From Emydura subglobosa (taxonomy: Eukaryota; Chordata; Testudines; Chelidae), in the NCBI GenBank assembly GCA_007922225.1, contig ML679995.1, positions 1,885,653 to 1,949,652 on the forward strand: a DNA stretch of 64,000 nt. Direction: 5' to 3'. Of the stretch, positions 46,736-56,974 are shown piece by piece. The first letter of the stretch is position 1. Each line of letters begins with the position of its first letter. A program made the position numbers and the translations under genes. A model generated the notes under the pieces. That model was not told where the DNA came from. It made no database searches and saw nothing but the letters and a program-made list of their open reading frames with translations.

Positions 46736-46979
46736 GGGGTACATCTACACTGCCTTCTGAAACCCCTGGCAGTGCATCTTTGTGTCAGGTCTGCAGGCTC
46801 GGGCTGGAGCTCAGGCGCTGAAGCCCAGGGTAGGGCGGGAGGCTGGTGGGGGGTGGTTTTCAGAGCCTGAACTCCAGCCTGAGGGGCACCGTCTCCACTG
46901 CTGTTTCTAGCACCATGGCACTAGGCCCGGGCTGTGAGACTCGCCGTCGTGGGTTTTAAAACGCAGTGTAGACGTAGCC
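46736..46979. mobile_element. TCTACACTGC-ended MITE
   Basis: GGGGTACATCTACACTGC at the left is matched by GCAGTGTAGACGTAGCC at 46963-46979. The interior includes GGCTCGGGCTGGAGCTCAGG and, near the other end, AGGCCCGGGCTGTGAGACTC, like its relatives at 28804 and 43698. It is 244 bases long with no gene. A further diverged fragment may start at about 46374 (GGTGTCTACACTTACGGCG). Confidence 0.75.
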
Positions 46980-46984
46980 AGAGC

Positions 46985-47395
46985 GTCCTGCCTGCAGCAT
47001 CTTTGAGACCTGCCCCAGCTGTGCGGAAATCAACCCCTTTTGGTTAGAACAAAGGCCTCTCCCGCCCCCCAAGCTCTTAGCTTGACAGACCTACCTGGCT
47101 CTTCCCCTGGGCCCTGTGGTGAGCTGTCTCCAGAGCTGCAGGTGGCCATCGACATGGCATTGGCCCTTCCTGCCAAATGAGTGAGCTTCTCACTGCTCCC
47201 CTGGCCCCTTGGAAGGGTCAGTCGGTGGAGCCACCAGAGATCCTCTGTGTCTGTCCCTGGCCATCGTGGGCGCGTCGAGCAGGGTGCAGGGAGCCTGTCT
47301 CTCTCTCAGCCCCCGGTGCAGCTGGACAAAGCCTGGGCCGTATTCAGACCTCTCTCTGTGCTCAGCAGGGCCTGGCTCATGGCTTCGGTGCAGCT
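46985..47395. other. Gene-free sequence
   Basis: No supported feature. Confidence 0.45.
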
Positions 47396-47397
47396 GT

Positions 47398-47942
47398 CAT
47401 AGAATCATAGAGTTGGAAGGGACCTCAGGAGGTCATCTAGTCCAACCCCCTGCTCAAAGCAGGACTAACCTCAGCTATATCATCCCAGCCAGGGCTTTAT
47501 CAAGCCTCAGCTTAAAAACCTCTAAGGATGGAGATTCCACCACCTCCCTAGGTAACCCATTCCAGTGCTTCACCACCCTCCTAGTGAAAAACTTTTTCCT
47601 AATGTCCAACCTAGACCTCCCCCACTGCAACTTGAGACCGTTGCTCCTTGTTCTGTCATCTGCCACCACCGAGAACAGCCTAGCCCCATCCTCCCTGGAA
47701 CCCCCTTTCAGGTAGTTAAAGGCTGCTATCAAATCCCCCCTCACTCTTCTCTTTTGCAGACTAAACAAGCCCAGTTCCCTCAGCCTCTCCTCATAAGTCT
47801 TGTGCTCCAGCCCCCTCATCATTTTTGTTGCCCTCTGCTGGACTCTCTCCAACTTGTCCACATCCTTTTTGTAGTGGGGGGCCCAAAACTGGACACAATA
47901 TTCTAAATGCGGCCTCACCAAAGCAGCTCCCCAGTTCCCCAC
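47398..47942 (-). mobile_element. CR1 LINE 3' end with open ORF2 tail
   Basis: On the minus strand the copy starts within ORF2 at about 47942 and ends with the CR1 tail at 47398 (ATAGAATCATAGAGTTGGAA on the + strand, complement of the 8-mer repeat). The minus-strand frame 47475-47942 is open for 155 codons and shows [77 protein letters not shown] and [16 protein letters not shown]. No stop interrupts it, so this is the youngest-looking CR1 in the window. It lacks the endonuclease and most of the reverse transcriptase and cannot move on its own. Confidence 0.95.
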
Positions 47943-47944
47943 TC

Positions 47945-49190
47945 CTCTCCCGTGGACAGTCCCAGAGAACAGGCTGGCAGGGGAGAGGTTGACCCTCCAT
48001 CTCGGTGTCTCCTCTTCGCAGGCTGTGGTATGTGTGTAACCACCTCCTGCACCCCTGCTCGCGCTCTCCTCCCAAAGAGGCCTGGCCGCTGGTTTGCAGG
48101 CCCCAGGCTCAGAGCGGACACTGAGCTGGGCACCTCATGACTCTGCTTCTTCTACTGGGCCAGATTTCCCAGGCCCCATGTAGGATGCTGGGAGCCCCGA
48201 CGTGGATCTCCGGGTCCTCGGAGCTGCAGTGCCTCATATTTCCCCGGCTGTCGTAGTTCCCAGCAGAAGGGTCTATACTGGCCTCACCCACCCCATGCCA
48301 CGTGTTTCGCTTGGCATTAAGGGCATGTCAGTCCTTTCCCCCAAAGGCTGCCACTCAGCAGGATGATCCCTTGCTCAGCCTCGCCTTTCCCCTTCCCCGT
48401 CAGCCTCTCAGGCTCCTGCAACGGAGGGGGAGCCTTCGCGTCCATCTGCAAAGGTCTCTGGCTTGTCGTTCTTCCAAACCCTCCTCCTTTGGCGGGGGCA
48501 GGAGGGCGAGCGGAGCTGAAGCCTGTGCTCAGGGATTCTCTGTCTGCACCGGGCAAGAAGCTACCACTGCACACCCGTTCTTGGCTCGCCTTGGCTGTGT
48601 GGTGTCCACGCAACCACGTGCTGCAGGGGTCCCAAGCTTTACAAGCGCTGACTGTGCAGATTCCACTGTGATCAGCAACACCTGAACCCCGGGCTCTGTC
48701 CTGGTGGCACTGGGGCCATCTATAATGCGCCTCCCCCCAATGTGTTCAGCCAGTCCACCCAAATCTATCCCACAGTGCCATGCTTTCCCCAAAGCCCCTA
48801 CTCTCAGCATCAGTGCCGGGCTCCCTGGGACACGTGTCGGGAGCCCCCCCAGTGGCTAGTAGCAGCACCCCCTCTCTGTAGAGTACTTGGAGGGGCTGTC
48901 CCCTGGTAATGGCCCCTGGCTGTCTGCCTGGGTGCTAGGCAGTCCCCAGCCTCCCACCCCGCCGGGTCTGCTGTCTGGGCGTACCGGGCCAGGAAGTGAC
49001 TGCTGTGAGTCACTGGCCCAGCCAAAAAGTCATTTGGGATCAACCCAAAATGAAAAGTTTTCAGCCTTCTTGAGGACACTTTCATTTAGGTCAAAAGAAA
49101 CCTTTCGTTTTAGCTTGGGGCATTTTAACTGCTTTTTTCTCTAAAAACAGGAAACTTGTAAATATGACAAAACCACAGGGGGAGGGGGTG
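47945..49190. other. Gene-free sequence
   Basis: Short overlapping open frames only. TGAAAAGTTTTCAGCC near 49049 belongs to an AT-rich patch of unknown origin. Confidence 0.45.
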
Positions 49191-49194
49191 GCTG

Positions 49195-49419
49195 CCCCCT
49201 TATACGCTATAGCCAGGCTTCTGGTTTTAGGTTTTATAACACCGATAAAACACCCAGAAATCAGGCAGTTGCTCGGTGTTTATCCAGTGAACACTAGAAG
49301 TGGTTACTGGTATCTGTCGACGCGGAGCGGTGATACGGATTTGTGGGGGTGATTTCTAAAGCGTTGCGTGTTAACTGGCCTGCTAACGGGTCTCCGGTAC
49401 ACTGTAACGCAGCGCCGTT
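49195..49419. repeat. Unidentified repeat-like segment beside a gap
   Basis: This stretch is unusually rich in GT and AA/TT compared with its surroundings and contains facing near-complementary pieces (ACCGATAAAACACC and CGGTGTTTATCCAG at about 49241 and 49274). It ends at the 10-N gap. The abrupt composition change and adjacent gap suggest a collapsed or mis-joined repeat. Confidence 0.4.
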
Positions 49420-49429
49420 NNNNNNNNNN
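49420..49429. other. Assembly gap (10 N)
   Basis: Ten unknown bases. Confidence 1.
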
Positions 49430-50345
49430 GTTGTCGCGCTCGCTGCAGGTGCGCCTCCTTGTGGCTGGGTCTGGGAGCTAGTTTTTGCCCCATCTGGTGC
49501 CCCCCCTTGCGCCGGTTGCTTGCTCTGTGGTCCCTCGCTCTCTCCACCAGTCAGCACGCTGGCCAGGTCACTGCACAGCTCCCCCCTTCCAGGGTCATCT
49601 GCGGTGCCAGCTCCAGGTCCTGAGCCACGTTGCCAGTGGCTGGTTGGAGAAGCCGAGCCTCTGGCTGCTTCGGGTCCGGCCCAGAGACCCTGTGACTAGC
49701 ACCGAGTCTGCTCATGTCACGCTGTCACGCCGCTGCTTCTGCCATGCTAACGTGTGCTGCTCAGGCGATGCTTTAGTCACACCCCTGAGCGACGTAAGCT
49801 GTAGTGTAGACAGGCCCGGTTGCTGTTTCTCGGGGCTCCATCAGGGCTACCCTCCCCCCCCCCCCCCCCCCCCGCCTCCGCCTCTGTGCCTGTCTCTGGG
49901 TTTACCACCAGAGCTGCCTCTGCTCCCCATGGCTACTTCATCCCTCTCAGCCTCTGCTCAAATTCCCTGGCCCAGGGCCAGACCCAGGCCTTCCTCTTCC
50001 CCATGGGCTGCTCCTTGACCCTGGCCAACTCCCTTTCCCTCTAGAGTGACTGCCAAGCTCATCCCTCCGCCTTCTCCCTGGTTTCACTTCCTGGCTTTAT
50101 ACGCCAATGCCAGCTCCTCCTCCAGTCTGTCCTTGGCCCTGTCAGTCCCTGGTTCCCCTCCTGGTGCAGCGCCTGAGGTGAACTGGCCCCAGGACCTGGC
50201 TTGTGCAGGGTGGACACTCCGTCACCGGGGTATACAAAGAGGAAGCCCGTAAGGCTTACGTAAGGACATTCCCTAAAACTCAAAATTGCTAAAAGGGAAG
50301 CCTGAACAAGGAAATGAATAAACCCCCCAAACCAGACACCCTCCC
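49430..50345. other. Gene-free sequence with C-run
   Basis: A run of 20 C lies at 49854-49873. TGTAGTGTAGACAGGCC near 49800 is a likely end of another inverted-repeat element. No exon is supported. Confidence 0.45.
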
Positions 50346-50349
50346 CAGA

Positions 50350-50440
50350 GCCCCCTGGTGAGCCCACCCCGCTGGGAGGCGGGAGACCTGGGTTCAAGAC
50401 CCCAGCCTGCCTGATTGGAAGCAGAGACTAGAAGGTGGAT
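50350..50440. repeat. tRNA-like dispersed repeat fragment
   Basis: GGAGACCTGGGTTCAAGACC has the look of a degraded B box, followed by GCCTGATTGGAAGCAGAGAC. A comparable segment (GCACTCGCCTGGGAGAAGCA) follows near 50590. The sequence does not fold into a credible functional tRNA. Confidence 0.35.
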
Positions 50441-50444
50441 CTCA

Positions 50445-53435
50445 GAGGAGTGCCCTGACCACGGGGCGATTGGGATCTCGGGGCTGGGGCTCGCTCAGTC
50501 CCTCCTATCGGGACTTCCCCCCCGAATAAATCCTAAAATATTGCTGGGCCAGAGAGGGCGTAGGAGTGCCGCCGTGGCATGGGGGCTAGGCACTCGCCTG
50601 GGAGAAGCACACCAGGGAGCAGTTCTGATTGCTCAGAAGATCAGTCCACCAGCCCCTCTCAGCGGGTAACCCTGCCCCCTGGCTCGGTGCAGTGGTTCGT
50701 CTCCCTCTTCCTGCTGCCCTGGAGCAGACCAGTCGACCCTGGTCGCCCTTATCCCGCTAAAAGGGTCAGAGCAGGGATCTGTCTAGCTTCCCCCCGGCCC
50801 CCGCAGCTGTGCTGTGTCAGACCCTTAGTCCTGGTCTGGTGCAGTCCCACCCCACCACTGGCTGCGTGACTGTCGTCCTGCCCCTCGTGAGAACTCCCCT
50901 CCCCTCGGCACCATGCAGACTCCTCGGGCCTGGTTCCTTGGTGGGGCAGCGCAGGCCTTTGGGGTGGAAGATGGAGTTTTCCTCCAGACCCAGGGGCAGG
51001 GGCAGGACTGGGAGAGGACAGCCAGGCCCCATGTATTCCCGGATCCACACCCCAAGAGACCTCGGTGGGGAGAGGGTGACCCCTACAGCGGCCTGAGCGG
51101 CGCTCGGCCGGCGAGGGCGTGCAGGCTGGTGCCCCATTCCCTTACGGAGCGGCCCTGAGTGGGGTGCAGCAGCAGCCTTGGTCAGACTGAAGCTCTGGGG
51201 TCTGCTCTGGGAGTGACTGGGTCTTGGCGGGGTGGGCGGGATAACATGGGGCAGTGGCTCCCTGTATGGACTCTGGCTGGCTGGTGCTTCCAGCAGGCCA
51301 GGCTGGGGCCCTGCATACATCCAGGCGTGCTGCTGCCACCCGGCCTGCCCCCAACATGCCCTCAGACCCATCGGAGGGAGCCAGGGCGGGGCTGCTGCAG
51401 GGGGAGGAGCGCGTGTGACCTGTCAACTGCCTGGGCTTGTAGAGGAAGAGGGGGTTAGTCCCAGCCAGGAGCGCTGAGCCCCTTCTGCTGCGGCCCGGAG
51501 GTGGGAAGGGAGGCTACCTGCAGCTGTGCCTGGCCCAGGGTGGGGGCTGGGTCTCTCTTGCCTTAGCTCCCTGTGGCCAGGGCTGCAGGGGAGGGGAGGG
51601 CACCGGCTCCCTGTCCTGTCCTGTCCCTTCCCTGCCTGCCTGTTAGTGCTGCCAGAGCGTGGGAGTTCCTGGTGCCCCATGCAGTGCCTCGCTCGCTCTA
51701 TATAAGGGTTACTGGCTGCAGCAGGGAGGGGCAAAGAGCTGCTGCCGGCTGGCTGGGTCCCTGGTGTGGGAAGGAGCAGCCCCCAGAGCCAGACCCTCCT
51801 GGAGGGAGCCACCCACGGCTGGGCTTGCCCTACTTCTGTGCCCAGCGTGGTGCCTGAACCTGCCTCCGCCAGGGGGAGTGAGTCCTCGCGCGGCCTCCAG
51901 GGCTTGATTCGTGCCCAGGCTGGTAACTGATTGCTGCTGAGCCCAGTTCTGACCCGCCGCACGGCTTGCTGTCTGGCCTGTAACCCGCGGTCGTCCCCTG
52001 CCAGGTAACGGGAAGGAGGAGATGTGGGATCCCCAGGGCGGGGCAGACCTGGCATTGCCCTGTGGCCTGTGCGATCCCCTGGGGCGGCAGTGAGGGGCGG
52101 AGTCGGAGTGGGGAGGGGGGCTCCTGATTAGCCACTAGCAGGCGTAGATGTAGAGGTTGGTGCAGCCGTTGGAGGCCAGCCCCCAAGGGTGAGGAGGGTC
52201 GGCAGAAGGAAGAAAGTGGCCAGTGTCCATTGCTGCGGCCGTGTTGGCCTGGGGCTTCTGTGCCAGGAAGGGGCAGGTCCCAGCTGGCAGCCTGAGATCC
52301 CTGAGCAGCGCTGCGAGCTGGTGTTGCTAGCCAGACTTGGCTGAAATAAGGATCAAGCAGCCCTGGGATTCTGGCTTCAGGAGCTGCTGCTTGCAGGCTG
52401 AGCAGGCCCCTGCTGCTGTCTGGTTACTAACTTCTTCCTTCCCCAAACTCACCCAGTCATGCTGGCCTGGCCTGGCCCCATCACTTTCCCTGCAGCTGGT
52501 GGAGGAGCGAAGTCTGGGGGCGTATTGGCTGGTTCCGATGTTACATTGCATCTGGTGACAGGAGCGTGCGACAGGAAGCTGGGCACCTGAGCCGGGTCTC
52601 TCCTTGGACCATTCATCTGTTATGCTCTCTTGATGTCGTTACACACCTGAAATGCAGCTGCCTCTGGGGTAGAATGTGCAGTTTCTAACAGCTGCACGAG
52701 AACTTAGGGTGTGAGGTGAAGAACTGTAACTGCAGGGGGGAAATTGGGATGGATCTGGCTGTCCTGCCCTACAGTGCCGATGTTAGCACGGACCAGCTTT
52801 CTCAGCAGCTTGGTTTTAAATCCCGCGGAAGGCAGCGCCCCAGCACTGTTCTGGCATGGAGGGATCATCGCCCCTGCCGCTGCTGAGTCACTAATGCTGC
52901 GTCCCGGCTCGCCTGAGTATTCCTTACAGGCCTCCCATCCAAGCACTGGCAACTTGGGCAGAATCACACCCATGGTGCTGAGGGATGCCTGGCGTGAGAG
53001 TTCTCCAGCCAAGTGGGGAGTGAGCGTGTCTGCACTCTCTGGCATGGCCTGGAATTGTGAACTGGGCACACACACCTGCCACCCTCCACTTGCCCCGTTG
53101 TGCTTGGAGGGGTTGGGGGTATTGGGAAGAGGCTGGTATCTTCATATGACCATTGCCCTCCTACACTTTAAATCTGCATTCGACCTGCTGCAGCATGGCT
53201 CTGTCCCGCTGCCAGTGCTCGGCACATGTCTAGATAGCACGTCGGGTCTCTGCTGGGTGAGCTTGGCCCTCTGCTTCCTAGGCAGGGAAGCCACCGGGCC
53301 CCGCTGAGCCTGGGCCAGGGCAGCTCTTCCCCCAACTCAGCGGATGGGATTTCTGATGTTCGTGCATGGCCTGGGAAATTAATGGAGACGCAGACCCCGT
53401 TGGAAACGCGGGGAAGAGCTGGCTGGCTGCTTGTT
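50445..53435. other. Gene-free GC-rich sequence
   Basis: Many overlapping open frames on both strands (up to about 210 codons) without domains. A TATATAAG motif at 51699-51706 is listed separately. Confidence 0.45.
51699..51706 (+). promoter_or_regulatory. Isolated TATA-like motif
   Basis: TATATAAG lies in GC-rich surroundings, a context in which chance TATA matches are uncommon. No exon with a good start or donor follows, so the assignment is weak. Confidence 0.2.
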
Positions 53436-53439
53436 ATGT

Positions 53440-53525
53440 GGGAGTTTGGGCTCCTGTAGTGTGCTGGGTGCTGTACGTGACAGAGTGAAGCCAGGACCTG
53501 CCCTTGGGAGCTTCCAGTCAAAGTG
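53440..53525 (+). repeat. Ancient interspersed repeat, partial
   Basis: GGGCTCCTGTAGTGTGCTGG, GTGCTGTACGTGACAGAGTG and a GGACCTGCCCTTGGGAGCTT segment follow the order of the repeat at 6405-6515. Strongly diverged. Confidence 0.45.
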
Positions 53526-53999
53526 ATGGAGCCAGGGAGCTGGGGTGTACCCAGAAGCCCAGGGCAAGGACACTTTTGGAAACATCCATGTATCTTTCCT
53601 CTGATCTCTTCTGGTGGGCATTGCCCTAGAGCACCTTTTCACCATCTTGTTTCCAGTCGGATCCCAGTGCAGGGCCACTGGCTGGGTCAGGGGAAGGGCT
53701 ATGGAGGCTGTCTCTAGGTACTGGGTCCAGTCTGGCTGGCTCAGGGGCAGGGAATGGGATACGGGGTGTTTCTCCTCTAGGAGCCGCTGGCTCTAATCCA
53801 GCTGTGGGGCGGGGGGAAACTGACTTGCAGTTTGCATCTCATCTGAATTTGAATCCGGTTGGTCACTGCCTTTGGGAGGCTCCGGCGTCCCAGCGCTTGG
53901 GTGGATTACACAGACTTATTTATCTATCTCTGCGTAATGAGGGTGAGGTCAGGCCCCCAGCCAGTGGGACAGATCTCCACAGAAAGGGTTCAGGGGTCA

Positions 54000-54822
54000 C
54001 AGTGGATCACAAGCTAAATGTGAGTCGACAGCGTAACACTAGCAAAAAAAGCAAACATGGTGCTGGGATGTGTTAGCGGGAGTGTTGTAGGCAAGGCACG
54101 AGCAGTAATTCTTCTGCTCTGCTCCGCGCTGACCAGGCCTCGACTGGAGCTTTGTGTGCAGTTCTGTGTGCCACATTTCAGGAAAGATGTGAACAAACTC
54201 GAGAAAGTCCAGAGAAGAGCAACCGAAAGGATGAAAGGTCTCGAAAACACGAGCTGTGAGGGTAAATTGAAAATACTGGGGTTGTTTAGTCTGGAGCAGA
54301 GAAGAGTGAGGGGGGACATAACAATTGTTAAGTATACAAAAGTTTGTTACAAAGAGGAGGGAGAAAAATTGTCCGCATTAATCTCTGAGGACAGGACAAG
54401 AAGCAATGGGCTTAAATTACAGCAAAGGCGGGTTAGGTTGGACTGTCAGAATAAATTGCCTGGGGAGATTGTGGAATCTCCCTCATAGAAGTCGTTTAAG
54501 AGCAGGTTAGACAAAGCCCTGTCAGGGATGGTCTAGGTCAGGGGTGGGGAACCTTTTTTCTGGCAAGGGCCTGATGGTGGTACGCGGAAGACGGCTGAGT
54601 GTCCGCCGCCGAATTCCCCACTGCCGCCGTGAAACCGCGCTGCCGCCGAATTCCCCGCCGCCGCCAGGGCCGGACCAAATGATTTTGCGGGCCTTATACG
54701 GCCCGTGGGCCGGATGTTCCCCACCCCTGGTCTAGATAATGCTTGGCCCTGCCCTGCGTGCAGGGGACTGGACTAGATGATCCCGCGAGGCCCCTTCCAG
54801 CCCTGCGCTTCTATGATTCCCC
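54000..54822 (+). mobile_element. CR1 LINE, interrupted by a hAT MITE
   Basis: The CR1 reads in the + direction with a 143-codon open stretch at 54057-54488 carrying LCSALTRPRLELCVQFCVPH, LEKVQRRATERMKGLEN and LGLFSLEQRRVRGDI, then the 3' untranslated region and the tail GACTGGACTAGATGATCCCG with TTCTATGATTCC at about 54820. A 191-base hAT element (54539-54729) splits the 3' part. A stop at about 54486 and missing residues near the C-terminus show decay. Confidence 0.93.
54539..54729. mobile_element. hAT MITE inserted in the CR1
   Basis: Perfect 14-base terminal inverted repeats, CAGGGGTGGGGAAC and GTTCCCCACCCCTG, bound 191 bases. The flanking 8-base duplications are GTCTAGGT at 54531-54538 and GTCTAGAT at 54730-54737 (7 of 8). 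The interior shares an exact 18-base inverted match with the element at 20359: GTGGTACGCGGAAGACGG at 54577-54594. The insertion is younger than the surrounding CR1. Confidence 0.95.
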
Positions 54823-54829
54823 AAACTGT

Positions 54830-55555
54830 CACCTCCACTGGCCCCTTGTTGGGAGCCTCCTCAGGAGAGAGGCCCACGACTTGCCGGGGGAAGGCGTTCC
54901 TCCCAGCCCTGCAGCAGGCTGGGGTGGAGGAAGCTTGCCTGCTGCGGTCTGCTCCATCGTCTGCTCTGGGCCCCGTCAATCCACTCCCTTCCAGTGGCAC
55001 CAGCGTCCCAGGGGGAAGCAATTCAGTTGGCCCAGTGGAATAGGTCACAGTAATGGGACTTCCCCAGCCTCGCCGTGTTGGGCTGTCTGCTCCCTCCAGC
55101 TGCGCCTGGTGGGATGTCTCCATTGGGGAGGGCGTGGCAGCAACACCCTGCTTGCTCCCCATGGAGCCAGGCCATCTGGGATGCTCCCTGCATGCTCAGC
55201 TGCAGCGTGGGGCTGAGCCTGTCTCCGTCTCTCCCCCAGGCGCCATCTCTGATGTGCTGGGGGGGTTGTGAGTGTGCAGCTGTTGCTGCAGTGTCTGGAG
55301 GGATGCTGCTGCCCTGCAGTCCTGCCTCGCCCGGGGGGGCACCTTGGGGCAGGCGAGTGCTGGGTGCACACAAAGCCCGTTGCCAGCAGATTCTGGTACG
55401 GATCCATCGTGACTCACCCCCAGCACTGACAGGTTCCTTGTCTCTGCCTGTCTTGCTTTGCCTCAGACGACAGGGTCCCTTATTACAGGGAATGCCAGGC
55501 CCTTCTCCGGGTCCGATGGGCCAGCAGTGTCCTAGGGGCAGAGCATGTCAGCTAA
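54830..55555. other. Gene-free sequence
   Basis: A 228-codon + strand frame (55075-55761) has no recognisable domain and runs into the repeat that follows. No gene is supported. Confidence 0.45.
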
Positions 55556-55560
55556 GGGCA

Positions 55561-56200
55561 GTTCTTCGCGGGATGGTCCTCTACGGATTCCAGACGTGGG
55601 TGCCCATGTTTGTAGCAGTGTCTGTTGACCCGCTCGTGCATCAGCTGCCGGGGACACCTGCGGCTTTAACAGGCTGTGCGGGTTGGCGTGGCTCCAGGTT
55701 CCTCTTCCCACCGCATGGCCGGGGTCGGAAGCTCTGTCCCTTGGCGTTCTTAACTCGCTAACAGAGCTCCCGTCCATCCCTGCCTCTTGTACGGAGCCAC
55801 CTCGTTGTTTGCAGCTACCCAGCTGTTCGTTAGGCTTTTCCTCTCTCACGTTCCTCCATCCCTGGGACTCACGGCCCACTCCATGCGGACACATGCCGCT
55901 ACAGTCTTCCTCGTAGACGTACCGTGGCAGGACGCCGTAAGGCGGCCAGGTGATACTCGGCCACACCTTTACCGCTCGCTCTGCCATCGCCCCGGCAGCA
56001 GAGGCAGATGCGGCAGTCGGCAGATTGTGACTTCCTGCGAGGCCTTGCAGCCAGCTCCCTGCTGAGCCCTGCTCGCCCCATCTAGAATCCACGCAGGGAA
56101 CGTCCCTCCAGGAGGAAGAGACGGTCACTTACTGTGGCAGGCGGTTCTTTGAGACGTGTGGTCCCTGTTTGGATTCCAGTACCCGCTGCAGACTCCATTG
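55561..56200. mobile_element. DIRS-end-like fragment
   Basis: GTTCTTCGCGGGATGGTCCT at 55561 followed by CGGATTCCAGACGTGGGTGC, and GTTCTTTGAGACGTGTGGTC at 56143 followed by TTTGGATTCCAGTACCC, both resemble the start of the DIRS element at 9647. GAAGAGACGGTCACTTACTG at about 56115 precedes the second copy, an order seen at termini of such turtle elements. The sequence between has no domain. A nonautonomous or internally deleted relative is the best reading. Confidence 0.55.
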
Positions 56201-56204
56201 CTTG

Positions 56205-56760
56205 CTGGTAAGAGACCTGGAGTGGCGTCAACCCGCACAGCCTCTTAAAGCCTCGGACGCACCCCGCGGCTGACACGCGTGCGGGTCAACAGACGCTGCT
56301 CCAGACAGCTCCGGCACATGGCGCTGGAATCCAGATGGGGCCACACATCTCCAAGAACCTCCAGTTGCAGTAAGTGGCTCCTCTTCTCTGCCGTCCCAGC
56401 GAATCTTCTCCTAATGCCTCCTTGCCCTGTTGCTTCCCACTACTCCCTGTGGCCTGGCCTCTCCTCCCTTCCTCCAGCCCCTAGAGCCCTGGTGCTGGGG
56501 GTCTAGGAAGAGGGCGCCTCTGGCTCTTGTCCCCAGGCAGTGACTGGATCCCAGTGGAAGCTGCAGGGGCGCTGGGAGCATTGTTCTCTCCTGCTGTAGG
56601 CGTGGGGGCTGTGGGCTGCACACTGGCCATTGTGGATTAAATGAGTGTCTCCCCAGGTGCCTCTCTCCACCCATTCATCCATCCAAGCGTGCCCCCTCCT
56701 GCCCCCTCTGCCAGCGTCCGTGGGTCCCAGAGTCACACCAACCCTCTCTCTCCTTCCCCC
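56205..56760. other. Gene-free sequence
   Basis: No supported feature. Confidence 0.4.
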
Positions 56761-56765
56761 GTTAG

Positions 56766-56970
56766 TGCTGCTGAACGGGCCCGAGAGCCAGCCAGGAGGT
56801 GATTCCGAGGCAGACCACGACGCCCGTGATGGTGGGAGCCATTCCACGGCAGCCACGCCGCTTCTGGGGGGTGCCCGGATGGCAGGTGTCTCCAGCTAGC
56901 TGTGCCAACGACCGTCTGCTGCTGGGACAGGAGAGCCGCTCGCCCAGGGGTGGAGTTCAGCTGCAGAGTG
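56766..56970 (+). other. Possible noncoding exon upstream of ATOSB
   Basis: A pyrimidine tract ending CCCCGTTAG precedes 56766, and CAGAGTG followed by GTGAGT marks a possible donor at 56971. The 205-base interval contains stops in its frames, so it would be untranslated. Its position 2.3 kb upstream of the main ATOSB exon and on the same strand makes an alternative leader exon possible. Splice-like signals of this quality also occur by chance. Confidence 0.25.
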
Positions 56971-56974
56971 GTGA

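Noticed and set aside
50385..50640. Possible tRNA gene near the GGTTCAAGACC motif
   Set aside because: No matching A box or cloverleaf could be drawn. A tRNA-like repeat fragment is more likely.
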